Below, one piece after another: positions 31,769-39,911 of a DNA stretch of 52,511 nt. The first letter of the stretch is position 1. Each line of letters begins with the position of its first letter. The notes beneath the pieces are model-generated. The model had not been told where the DNA came from, searched no databases, and saw only the letters and a list, made by a program, of their open reading frames with translations. The position numbers and the translations under genes are program-made. Source of the DNA: Acidimicrobiia bacterium (GTDB lineage: Bacteria > Actinomycetota > Acidimicrobiia > IMCC26256 > DASPTH01). Location of the stretch: positions 4,782-57,292 of the forward strand of contig JBBDHW010000068.1 in the NCBI GenBank assembly GCA_040880805.1, written 5' to 3'.

Positions 31769-34700
31769 TTACGCGAATGCGGCGGTGAGGAGCTCGCGCT
31801 GCTCATGGTCGTGCACCTTGGTGCTGCCGCTGGCGGGGCTCGCGCTCGCTGCGCGCGCGAGGTGGCGGAGCTCGGCGCGATCGCTCAAGACACGGTGTAG
31901 GCGCTCGTGCACGAAGGTCCACGCACCCATGTTCGACGGTTCCTCCTGCACCCACCACACCTCGCGCGCGTTCGGATAGGCGTCGAGTGCGGCCATGAGC
32001 CGAGCCTCTGGCCACGGGTAGAGCTGCTCGACCCGCAGTACCGCGACCGGCGCGTGCCGTGCGTCGCGCTCGTCCATCAGCTCGTGGCCGATCTTTCCCG
32101 TGCAGACGAGCACCCGCGCGACCGCGTCGCGGTCGAGCTCGGCGCGGTCGTCCAGCACGAGCTCGAACGCGCCGGCGCTGAGCTGCTTCCGCGTCGAGCG
32201 CGTCTGCGGCATCCGCAGGTAACGCTTGGGCGTGAAGCACACGAGTGGTACCTGCTCCACCGCGACGGCCTGGCGTCGCAGCGTGTGGAAGTACTGCGCG
32301 GCGGTGGACGGGTACACGACCCGCAGGTTCCGCTCCGCGCACAAGGTGAGGTAGCGCTCGATGCGTGCGCTCGAGTGCTCAGGCCCCTGACCTTCGAAGC
32401 CATGGGGGAGGAGGAGGGACAAGCTGCTGCGCTGCCCCCACTTGTCGGCAGCGGCCACGACGAACTGGTCGATCACCACTTGAGCCACGTTCGCGAAGTC
32501 GCCGAACTGCGCCTCCCAACAGACGAGCGCGTCGCTCGCGATCGAGTAGCCGTACTCGAAGCCGAGCGCGGCGTACTCGGAGAGGACGGTGTCGTACACC
32601 ATGAACCGCGCTTGGTCGTCGGAGAGATGGTTGAGCGGTTCGTACTCGACCTCGGTCAACTGGTCGACGAGCACGCTGTGGCGCTGGCTGAAGGTGCCGC
32701 GCCGCGCGTCCTGGCCTGCCAGGCGCACGGTGGAGCCCTCGAGCACGAGCGACCCGAACGCGAGCGCCTCGGCGAGCGCCCAGTCGATCTCGTCGACATC
32801 GAACTCGGTGCGGCGCGCGGCAAGCTGGCGTTCGAGCTTCGGATTGGCGCGGAATCCCTCTGGCAGGCGCGTGAGACCGTCGACCACGCGGTCGAGCACG
32901 TCGAGTTTCACGAGGGTGACAACCGCCTCGCCCGCCTGTTCGGATTCGGTGCCGCTCGCGGGGACGGACAGCTCGTCGGGACCGCCGTTCGTGCGGGTTT
33001 CCGCGAATGCCTCGTCGAGCTGCGCCCGGAAGTCGACTTCGAGCTGACGCTCGTCGTCGCGCGTGATGTCGCCGCGTTGGAGGAGCTGGTGGGTGTAGAT
33101 GGTACGCACCGACTCATGGGTGTCGATCAGCTCGTACATCCGCGGCTGCGTGAACGCGGGCTCGTCGGCTTCGTTGTGGCCGTACCGCCGGTAACAGACC
33201 AGGTCGACGACGACGTCCTTGTGGAACGCGCGCCGGAACGCGAACGCGAGGTGGATCACGCGCACCGCGGCTTCAGGGTCGTCGCCGTTCACGTGGAAGA
33301 TCGGCGCCTGCACCATCTTGGCGATGTCGGTGGCGTACACGCTGGAGCGGCCGAGTTCGGGCGCGGTGGTGAACCCGAGCTGGTTGTTCACCACCACGTG
33401 TACGGTGCCGCCGACTTCGTAGCCGGGTACCTCGGAGAGATTGAAGGTCTCGGCCACCACGCCCTGGCCCGCGAACGCGGCGTCACCGTGCACGAGGACC
33501 GGCAGCACGTTGTGACGGCCTTCGTCGTCGAGCGCGTCGCCGAAGGCGCGGGCTATGCCCTCGACCACCGGGCCGACCGCCTCGAGGTGACTCGGGTTTG
33601 CCGCCAGCGTGAGGTTGACCTCGGCGCCCGACGGTGATTGGTGCTTGCCCGTGGCGCCGAGGTGGTACTTCACGTCGCCCGATCCCTGTGCGCTCGAGGG
33701 ATCGAGCTCCCCCTCGAACTCGCGGAAGATCTGCTCGTACGACTTGCCGAGTACGTTTGCCAGTGCGTTGAGGCGCCCACGGTGGGCCATGCCGAGCACC
33801 ACGTCGGTCATCCCCGATTCGGCAGCCTCGCTGCACAGCGCGTCGAGCATCGGGATCAGCGTCTCCCCGCCTTCGAGGCTGAAGCGCTTCTGTCCCAGGT
33901 ACTTGGTGTGCAGGAAACGCTCGAACGCCTCGGCCGCGTTGAGCCGCTCCAGGATCCGGTGCTTCTCCTCCGGCGGGGTCGCGGGATGCGCCCCTTCGAT
34001 CCGCTCCTGGATCCACTCCTTCTGATCGGGCTCCTGGATGTGCATGTACTCGACGCCCACCGTGCGCGAGTACGCGTCGCGCAGCACACGGAGGATCTCG
34101 CGCAGCGGGAGCACGGACTGCGGTAGGCGCCCGGCGCCGAGGTTGCCGACGGGAAACTCGCGGTCGAGGTCCCAGATCGAGAGGTCGTAGTGCGTGATGT
34201 CGAGCTCGGGATGGGTGTGCGGCTCGCGCCGGCCGAGCGGATCGAGGTTGGCGATGAGATGGCCGCGAACCCGGTACATGTTGACGAGCGAATGGACCTG
34301 TACGACCTTCTCGAATTGCGTCGCGGGGTCGGCGAGTGCGCTGCGGTCGGGATTCCAGCGCGCGGGCTCGTACGGCACCGCGAGGCTCGCGAACACGTCG
34401 TCGTAGAAGCCGTCGTTGCCGAGGAGCAGGTCGTGGATCCTCCGCAGGAACTCGCCGCTCTCCGCGCCGGTGATGATGCGGTGGTCGTAGGTGCTCGTGA
34501 GCGTGGTGACCTTGCTCACACCGAGCTGGGCGAGCGTTGCGGGATCGGCACCCTCGTACTCCGCGGGATAGCCGATCGCGCCCACACCGAGGATGAAGCC
34601 CTGACCCCGCATGAGGCGCGGCACCGAGTGGACGGTACCGATCATGCCGGGATTCGTGATCGTGCAGGTGGTTCCGGCGAAGTCGTCGGGCGACACGGTG

Positions 34701-35398
34701 CCGCCGCGCACCTTCTCGATGAGCACTTCGTACGCCTGCCAGAAGCCTGAGAAGTCGAGTGTGTCGGCTTCCCTTACGCACGGGACGAGCAGCGTGTGGG
34801 ATCCGTCGCGTCGCTGCACGTCGACGGCGAGCCCCAGGTTCACGTGCTGGTGCCGAACGACGACCGGCTTGCCGTCCTCCTGTGCGTACGACGAGTTGAG
34901 CGCCGGGAATTCGGCGAGCGCGCGGAGCACCGCGAACGCGATGAGGTGCGTGAAGCTCACCTTGTCATTGGTCGCTCGCTGCTCGCCGGGGTACCCGGCT
35001 CGCGGCCGCTCGCTCTTGCCGCCGCCGGAACGCGCGAGCTGGTTGTTGAGGATCTGCCGGTTGACTTCGAGGAGCTTCGCCGGCATCGCGCGCACCGATG
35101 TGGCGGTGGGAACGCCGAGGCTGGCCTCCATGTTCTCGACCGTGCGCGCCGCCGCGCCGCGCAGCGGCTCGGGCTCGTCACCTTCCAGCACGAGCGGGCC
35201 GGGACGCGGCGCGGGCGCCGGCGCGGGCGCGGGCGCGGACGCAGGAGCGGCCTCGGTGCGCTCGCCGTTCGGTGGCGGCGACTCACCGGTAAAGAAGGCG
35301 CGCCAGTGCTCGTCGACCGACGACGGGTTCTCGAGGTAGCGCTGGTAGAGCTCCTCCACCAGTCCGGAGTTGGGCCCGAGCTCCTCGAATCGCGTCAC
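31769..35398 (-). CDS. kgd: Multifunctional 2-oxoglutarate decarboxylase/dehydrogenase E1-E2 (Kgd type)
   Basis: A 1209-residue actinobacterial fusion that oxidises 2-oxoglutarate in the TCA cycle, acting as E1o with a succinyltransferase domain. Residues 1-40 are the E1 N-terminal helix segment (LVEELYQRYLENPSSVDEHWRAFF). An Ala/Pro linker covers about 50-68. The acyltransferase domain, about 95-340, has the catalytic-type TSTYDHRIITGAESGEFLRRI. The ThDP domain includes GMAHRGRLNALANVLGK, HGDAAFAGQGVVAET, VVNNQLGFTT and CYRRYGHNEADEPAFTQP. Like its relatives it has no lipoyl domain. The start is GTG. It is the last gene of bpa-aroG-kgd. Confidence 0.96.
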   Translation of the reverse strand: MTRFEELGPNSGLVEELYQRYLENPSSVDEHWRAFFTGESPPPNGERTEAAPASAPAPAPAPAPRPGPLVLEGDEPEPLRGAAARTVENMEASLGVPTATSVRAMPAKLLEVNRQILNNQLARSGGGKSERPRAGYPGEQRATNDKVSFTHLIAFAVLRALAEFPALNSSYAQEDGKPVVVRHQHVNLGLAVDVQRRDGSHTLLVPCVREADTLDFSGFWQAYEVLIEKVRGGTVSPDDFAGTTCTITNPGMIGTVHSVPRLMRGQGFILGVGAIGYPAEYEGADPATLAQLGVSKVTTLTSTYDHRIITGAESGEFLRRIHDLLLGNDGFYDDVFASLAVPYEPARWNPDRSALADPATQFEKVVQVHSLVNMYRVRGHLIANLDPLGRREPHTHPELDITHYDLSIWDLDREFPVGNLGAGRLPQSVLPLREILRVLRDAYSRTVGVEYMHIQEPDQKEWIQERIEGAHPATPPEEKHRILERLNAAEAFERFLHTKYLGQKRFSLEGGETLIPMLDALCSEAAESGMTDVVLGMAHRGRLNALANVLGKSYEQIFREFEGELDPSSAQGSGDVKYHLGATGKHQSPSGAEVNLTLAANPSHLEAVGPVVEGIARAFGDALDDEGRHNVLPVLVHGDAAFAGQGVVAETFNLSEVPGYEVGGTVHVVVNNQLGFTTAPELGRSSVYATDIAKMVQAPIFHVNGDDPEAAVRVIHLAFAFRRAFHKDVVVDLVCYRRYGHNEADEPAFTQPRMYELIDTHESVRTIYTHQLLQRGDITRDDERQLEVDFRAQLDEAFAETRTNGGPDELSVPASGTESEQAGEAVVTLVKLDVLDRVVDGLTRLPEGFRANPKLERQLAARRTEFDVDEIDWALAEALAFGSLVLEGSTVRLAGQDARRGTFSQRHSVLVDQLTEVEYEPLNHLSDDQARFMVYDTVLSEYAALGFEYGYSIASDALVCWEAQFGDFANVAQVVIDQFVVAAADKWGQRSSLSLLLPHGFEGQGPEHSSARIERYLTLCAERNLRVVYPSTAAQYFHTLRRQAVAVEQVPLVCFTPKRYLRMPQTRSTRKQLSAGAFELVLDDRAELDRDAVARVLVCTGKIGHELMDERDARHAPVAVLRVEQLYPWPEARLMAALDAYPNAREVWWVQEEPSNMGAWTFVHERLHRVLSDRAELRHLARAASASPASGSTKVHDHEQRELLTAAFA

Positions 35399-35416
35399 GC
35401 CCCCATGGTCGCGCGT

Positions 35417-36757
35417 TCAGCGACGGAGCAGCTCCGCGGTCTGGAAGGCGAGGTCGAGCGACTGGCGGGCGTTGAGGCGCGGGTCGCACTCGCTCTCGTA
35501 GCGTTGCTCGAGGTCGCCGCCCAGTACCGCTTCAGAGCCGCCGAGGCACTCGGTGACGTTCTCACCCGTGAGCTCGACGTGCACGCCGGCCGGCCACACA
35601 CCCGAGTCGTCGCAGGCGGCGAAGAAGCCGTGCACCTCCTGCATCACGTCCTCGAAGTCGCGGGTCTTGTAGCCGCTCTCGTGCTCGTAGGTGTTGCCGT
35701 GCATGGGATCGCAGATCCAGACCACGGGGTGGTCGCTCTCGCGCACCGCGCGGAGCAGCGGCGGCAGTGTCTCGCCGACGCGGCCAGCGCCCATGCGGCT
35801 CACCAGCGTGAGGCGACCCGGACGCCGTTCGGGGTTGAGCTGCTCGCACAGCGCGAGCACCTCGTCGACGGTGGCTGCGGGGCCGAGCTTCACGCCCACC
35901 GGGTTCTCGATGCCGGAGTGGAACTCCACGTGCGCGCCGTCGAGCTGGTGCGTGCGCTCGCCGATCCAGAGCAGGTGCGCCGAGCAGTCGTACCACTGGT
36001 CGGTGAGGGTGTCGAGACGCGTCAACGCCTCCTCGTAACCGAGGATGAGCGCCTCGTGCGACGTGTAGAAGTCGACCTCGTGGAGCTTTGCCTCTCCGGC
36101 GAGGTCGATGCCGCACGCCTCCATGAACCGCAGCGCGCGGTCGATCTCTGCGGCGAGCGCTTCGTAGCGTCGCCCCTCCGGGCTGGCGTCGAGAAATTCG
36201 AGGTTCCAGGCGTGCACTCGCGACAGGTCGGCGAATCCGCCCTTCGCGAAGGCCCGTAGCAGGTTCAGCGTGGAGGCCGATTGGTGGTACGCACGCACCA
36301 GGCGCGAGGGATCGGGTTGGCGGGCGCCCGCATCGAACTCGAAGTCGTTCACCATGTCGCCGCGGAACGACGGGAGCTCGATGCCGTCACGCGCTTCCGT
36401 GGGGGTGGAGCGCGGCTTGGCGAACTGGCCCGCGATCCGGCCGATCTTGACGGTCGGCACGCCGCTGCCGTACGTGAGCACTGCGGCCATCTGCAGGATC
36501 ACTTTGAGCTTGTCGCGGATGGCATTGGCCGAGAACACGTCGAACGACTCCGCGCAGTCGCCCGCCTGGAGGACGAACGCCCGCCCCTCGGCGGCGCGCG
36601 CGAGATCTTCGGTCAGGCTGCGTGCCTCACCGGCGAAGACCAGCGGCGGAACCGCGCGCAACTCGTCGAGCGCCGAGTCGAGGGCCGCGGTGTCGGGCCA
36701 GTCGGGCTGTTGCGCGGCGGGGTAGTCGCGCCAGCTCTGGGGGGACCAGTCGGCCAT
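35417..36757 (-). CDS. aroG: Class II (plant-type) DAHP synthase
   Basis: A 446-residue 3-deoxy-7-phosphoheptulonate synthase, the first step of the shikimate pathway. Signatures are QAGDCAESFDVFSANAIRDKLKVILQMAAVLTYGSG, VPTVKIGRIAGQFAKPRS, RGDMVNDFEFDAGARQPDPSRL, and the C-terminal WICDPMHGNTYEHESGYKTR with metal and phosphate ligands. Length is right for the short class II form. The ATG shares one base with the TAA of the upstream bpa gene (TAATG), and kgd follows after 18 bp. Confidence 0.95.
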   Translation of the reverse strand: MADWSPQSWRDYPAAQQPDWPDTAALDSALDELRAVPPLVFAGEARSLTEDLARAAEGRAFVLQAGDCAESFDVFSANAIRDKLKVILQMAAVLTYGSGVPTVKIGRIAGQFAKPRSTPTEARDGIELPSFRGDMVNDFEFDAGARQPDPSRLVRAYHQSASTLNLLRAFAKGGFADLSRVHAWNLEFLDASPEGRRYEALAAEIDRALRFMEACGIDLAGEAKLHEVDFYTSHEALILGYEEALTRLDTLTDQWYDCSAHLLWIGERTHQLDGAHVEFHSGIENPVGVKLGPAATVDEVLALCEQLNPERRPGRLTLVSRMGAGRVGETLPPLLRAVRESDHPVVWICDPMHGNTYEHESGYKTRDFEDVMQEVHGFFAACDDSGVWPAGVHVELTGENVTECLGGSEAVLGGDLEQRYESECDPRLNARQSLDLAFQTAELLRR

Positions 36758-37296
36758 TACAAGTACCCGCTGGGCGACTGCTGCTGTGGCCCCATCGGGC
36801 CGCCTTCGAGCGCGCGCCGCCGCCGCATCTCTTCGAATTGCGACTGCGCCATGGCTTGCTGCGTGAACATCGTTGCCTGGATGCCGTGGAAGAGACCCTC
36901 GAGCCATCCGACCAGCTGCGCCTGCGCGAGCCGGAGCTCCGACTCGCTCGGGTCGTCGCCCTCCAAGGGAAGCACCACCTCGGTGAGCTCCTGTTGGAGG
37001 TCGGGTGACAACACGCTCTCGAGCAATTCGAGCGACCGCTCGTGGATCTCGCGCAGTCGACGGCGGCCCGCGTCGTCGAGCGGCGCGCGCCGTACCTCGT
37101 CGAGCATCGTGCGCACCATCGACGCGATGCGGATCAGCTTGGTGGGACTCGTGATCTGCTCGCCCTGCTCCCCCTGCTCCCCCTGCTCCGCCTCAGCGCG
37201 ATCGGCGGCGGGGCCGCTGCCAGAGCCCTCGATCGCTCCGACGAGCTCTGCCTGCACGCGCTCGCGTTCTGGCTGGGTGGCGCCGGCATCCTCCAT
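36757..37296 (-). CDS. bpa: Bacterial proteasome activator (Bpa/PafE family)
   Basis: A 179-residue DUF2587 protein. The family forms a dodecameric ring that opens the 20S proteasome for ATP-independent degradation. The conserved core spans residues 48-155 (ITSPTKLIRIASMVRTMLDEVRRAPLDDAGRRRLREIHERSLELLESVLSPDLQQEL ... EGLFHGIQATMFTQQAMAQSQFEEMRR). The extreme C-terminus is SGYL, where mycobacterial Bpa has GQYL, the motif that docks into proteasome alpha pockets. Residues 37-47 are a QGE repeat. A longer in-frame start exists but TATCCT 7 nt before ATG 37296 favours this one. Proteasome genes are not in this window. Confidence 0.9.
   Translation of the reverse strand: MEDAGATQPERERVQAELVGAIEGSGSGPAADRAEAEQGEQGEQGEQITSPTKLIRIASMVRTMLDEVRRAPLDDAGRRRLREIHERSLELLESVLSPDLQQELTEVVLPLEGDDPSESELRLAQAQLVGWLEGLFHGIQATMFTQQAMAQSQFEEMRRRRALEGGPMGPQQQSPSGYL
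37156..37191. repeat. 9-bp tandem repeat (4 copies) inside bpa
   Basis: Four copies of CTGCTCSCC, the last imperfect, encode the EQGEQGEQGEQ run near the N-terminus of Bpa. It is a candidate slippage site that changes only linker length. Confidence 0.8.
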
Positions 37297-37303
37297 GGCC
37301 GCG

Positions 37304-37309
37304 AGGATA
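37304..37309 (-). promoter_or_regulatory. TATCCT -10 element of the bpa operon
   Basis: Minus-strand TATCCT, spacer CGCGGCC, then ATG 37296, with no ribosome-binding site. Confidence 0.5.
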
Positions 37310-37451
37310 GAAGCTCGCCCGTGATCTGCCGGCACCGATTGGTCGCGCCGTGTGTCAGGCCGTGACCGGAGTCCGGTGCCGTTCGATCCCGTCGGCTTCA
37401 TCCCGGCAGGCCGTCGGCGGCGAACAAACGGTGTGGTGAGCACTGCCTCCT

Positions 37452-37482
37452 TCACCGAGACCGACGACGTCGGTCTCGGTGA
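37452..37482. promoter_or_regulatory. 14-bp perfect inverted repeat over the start codon of the sigma factor gene
   Basis: TCACCGAGACCGAC (37452-37465) and GTCGGTCTCGGTGA (37469-37482) flank a 3-nt GAC loop. The right arm includes the GTG start at 37479-37481. As RNA it would bury the start codon in a very stable hairpin; as DNA it is a strong dyad operator. No Shine-Dalgarno sequence is seen beside it. Confidence 0.65.
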
Positions 37483-38555
37483 TCGCGATTGCCCGCTACC
37501 TCCCCGACGCGCTCGCCGAGGCGTATCGCCGCCATGCCGGTGCGGTGTTCACGCTCGCGCAGCGCATGCTCTGGGAACGCGGCACCGCGGAAGAGATGGT
37601 CCAGGAGGTCTTCTTGCGGCTGTGGGAGCACCCCGAGCGCTTCGATCGCTCGCGCGGATCGCTGCGCTCGTTCCTCCTCATGGCCACGCACGCTCGCTGC
37701 GTCGACCGTCTCCGGGCCGACGTCCGGCGGCGCGAACGTGAGGAGCGCTCGGCGCGCGCCGCGCTGGTCGCCGATTACGACGTCAGCCTCGAGGCATGGG
37801 ATCTGAGCGTCGGCGACCAGGTCCGGGAGGCGATGAGCACGCTGTCCGACGGCGAGCGCGAGGCCATCGAGCTCGCGTACTTCGGAGGCCACACCTACCG
37901 CGACGTGGCGCGGATGCTCGAGCAACCCGAGGGCACCGTGAAGAGCCGGATCCGCACCGGCCTGATGCGGCTGCGACAGCAGCTGCTCACGGGGGGTCCG
38001 CCACCGCCCGGCGTGTGGGAGCGGCTCGAATCGGCGATTCAGGAGTTGCACCGGCCCGACGCGCCCGTTCCGCCTCCTCGACTCGTCCCGGGTGCGCGTG
38101 CACTGCGAGTACCTCGACGCTGGCAATGGATCGCCGCGGCCGCATCCGTCGTGGCGGTGGTGTTCGGCGCGCTCTGGTTGTTCGGTGGTGACAACAACTC
38201 CGGCGCCACCAACGACACCGCCGCGCTCGCGGGTGCGGCAGAACGCGCGCCGGGCGCGCGCCGGGCGAAGCTCGTCGACGCCGACGGCACGGTCCTGGCG
38301 AAAGCGGTCGTGCTGCCCGACGGCACGGGCTACCTCACCAGCGAGTTGCCGGCACTTCCGGCCGGACGTACGTACCAGCTCTGGGGCGTCGACAACCGCA
38401 ACACGATCTCGCTCGGAGTGATGGGGCGCAGCCCCAACGTCGTCGCGTTCCAAGCCGCGGGACACCCCGCCGCGCTCGCGATCACCGAGGAGCGGGCGGG
38501 TGGCGTGCCGGTCAGTACGCACGATCCGGCCGCGGTCGGCGACCTCACCGCCTGA
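37479..38555 (+). CDS. ECF sigma factor fused to membrane-anchored RskA-like anti-sigma domain
   Basis: A 358-residue chimera. Residues 8-83 are sigma region 2 (PDALAEAYRRHAGAVFTLAQRMLWERGTAEEMVQEVFLRLW) and residues 112-170 sigma region 4 (LSDGEREAIELAYFGGHTYRDVARMLEQPEGTVKSRIRTGLMRLR), SigK-like. PPPPGVWERLESAI (175-187) resembles the start of RskA-type anti-sigma factors. A single transmembrane helix spans 215-236. Residues 245-350 match the extracellular RskA domain (LPALPAGRTYQLWGVDNRN ... VAFQAAGHPAALAITEERAGG). Released sigma would need proteolysis. The start is GTG, inside a 31-bp hairpin. Confidence 0.85.
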   Translation: MIAIARYLPDALAEAYRRHAGAVFTLAQRMLWERGTAEEMVQEVFLRLWEHPERFDRSRGSLRSFLLMATHARCVDRLRADVRRREREERSARAALVADYDVSLEAWDLSVGDQVREAMSTLSDGEREAIELAYFGGHTYRDVARMLEQPEGTVKSRIRTGLMRLRQQLLTGGPPPPGVWERLESAIQELHRPDAPVPPPRLVPGARALRVPRRWQWIAAAASVVAVVFGALWLFGGDNNSGATNDTAALAGAAERAPGARRAKLVDADGTVLAKAVVLPDGTGYLTSELPALPAGRTYQLWGVDNRNTISLGVMGRSPNVVAFQAAGHPAALAITEERAGGVPVSTHDPAAVGDLTA

Positions 38556-38690
38556 AGCGTGCAATCCGCCACTTCCTGCTGGACGTATACCCAGTGCCCG
38601 ACGCGTTCGCCGGCGAAGTCGGGCGCACGGCCGGCGAGAGACAAGATCGGCTGACCCCCGGATCCGATCACGTTCCTCGTCGGGAGTGGG

Positions 38691-38723
38691 CAGCCGGGTG
38701 GGCCCCCCAGGTCCGCCCGGCTG
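38691..38723. other. Inverted repeat after the sigma factor gene
   Basis: CAGCCGGG (38691-38698) and CCCGGCTG (38716-38723) form an 8-bp stem with a 17-nt loop, 136 bp after the sigma gene. It may end that transcript, but the large loop and lack of a T-run make this weak. Confidence 0.3.
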
Positions 38724-38792
38724 TCTCGCGCGTGGCGCCGTCGCGCGGCCGCGGTAGCTTCGCTGCTGCAGGCGACGACCAAGGAGGCCGTG

Positions 38793-39821
38793 ATGGAGTA
38801 CCGAGCATTCGGCCGAACTGGCGTGTTGGTCAGCCCGCTGTGTCTCGGGGCAATGATGTTCGGCGCGTGGGGTAACCGCGACCACGACGAGTCGATCGAC
38901 GTCGTCCACGCCGCGCTCGACGCCGGGATCAACTTCATCGACACCGCCGACGTGTACTCGGCGGGGGAGTCGGAGGAGATCGTCGCCAAGGCGATCCAAG
39001 GCCAGCGTGACAACGTGATACTCGCGACGAAGGTGCACGGAACCATGGGTGCCGACCCGAACATGAGCGGAAGCTCGCGCCGCTGGATCTTGCGCGAGTG
39101 TGAGGAGAGTCTGCGCCGCCTCGACACGGACTACATCGACCTCTACCAGATGCACCGGCCGCGTCCCGGCACCGACATCGACGAAACGCTCGGCGCGCTC
39201 TCCGACCTCGTGCACCAAGGAAAGGTGCGCTACATCGGGAGCTCCACGTTCCCCGCGTCCGCGATCGTGGAAGCGCAGTGGGTGTCCGAGCGACGCAACC
39301 GCGAGCGTTTTGTGTGCGAGCAACCGCCGTACTCGGTGCTCGTGCGTGGCGTCGAGAACGACGTGCTCCCTACATGCGAGCGCTACGGCATCGCAGTGAT
39401 CCCGTGGAGCCCGCTCGCGGGAGGGTGGCTCTCGGGCAAGTGGCGCAAGGGCGCGGACGACCTCACCAGCCATCGCGCGAACCGCATCCCCGCGCGCTAC
39501 GACCTGTCACTGCCCGGCAACCAGGCCAAGCTCGACGCCGCCGACGCGCTCGCGCAGCTCGCCGACGATGCCGGTCTCACGCTCGTGCATCTCGCGGTGG
39601 CGTGGGTGCTCAACAACCCGGCGGTGACCTCGGCGATCATCGGCCCCCGCACGATGGAGCAACTCACGACCCAGGTCGGTGCCACCGACGTGACCCTCGA
39701 CTCCGACCTGCTCGACCGCATCGACGAGATCGTGCCGCCCGGCAGCACCTTCAATCCCGCCGACGCGGGCTATCAGGTTCCGATGGTCGCCAACCCGAAG
39801 CGCCGCCGCCGCGTGGGGTAG
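38793..39821 (+). CDS. Aldo/keto reductase
   Basis: A 342-residue NADPH-dependent oxidoreductase of the AKR superfamily. It starts EYRAFGRTGVLVSPLCLGAMMFGAWG. The catalytic tetrad is visible as Asp and Tyr in NFIDTADVYSAGESE, Lys in VILATKVHG, and His in LYQMHRPRP. The cofactor tail motif is AIIGPRTMEQL. It belongs to the family of short-chain aldehyde or sugar reductases such as YghZ/Gpr; the substrate is unknown. AAGGAGG at 38781-38787 sits 5 nt before ATG 38793, preferring it to the GTG one codon upstream. Confidence 0.92.
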   Translation: MEYRAFGRTGVLVSPLCLGAMMFGAWGNRDHDESIDVVHAALDAGINFIDTADVYSAGESEEIVAKAIQGQRDNVILATKVHGTMGADPNMSGSSRRWILRECEESLRRLDTDYIDLYQMHRPRPGTDIDETLGALSDLVHQGKVRYIGSSTFPASAIVEAQWVSERRNRERFVCEQPPYSVLVRGVENDVLPTCERYGIAVIPWSPLAGGWLSGKWRKGADDLTSHRANRIPARYDLSLPGNQAKLDAADALAQLADDAGLTLVHLAVAWVLNNPAVTSAIIGPRTMEQLTTQVGATDVTLDSDLLDRIDEIVPPGSTFNPADAGYQVPMVANPKRRRRVG

Positions 39822-39843
39822 CGCCTCAGCACGCAGGCCGCTG

Positions 39844-39903
39844 ATCGCGCGTGATTTGGAACGGAGCCCGCCGTAATGTCAGGCGTGCCAGATCACGCGC
39901 GAT
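39844..39903. terminator. Nested 16-bp stem-loop between convergent genes
   Basis: ATCGCGCGTGATTTGG (39844-39859) pairs with CCAGATCACGCGCGAT (39888-39903) with one G-U. The 28-nt loop holds an inner ACGG/CCGT hairpin. It lies between the aldo/keto reductase stop and the stop of the membrane protein gene, and is a likely bidirectional terminator or a small structured repeat element. Confidence 0.6.
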
Positions 39904-39911
39904 TGCTCCAA

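Noticed and set aside
31907-33637. 576-codon open frame antisense to kgd
   Set aside because: It is a mirror of the Kgd coding sequence with no recognisable motif.
38556-38789. Small protein before the aldo/keto reductase
   Set aside because: Open frames here are Arg/Gly/Pro-rich with no start-site support or recognisable domain.
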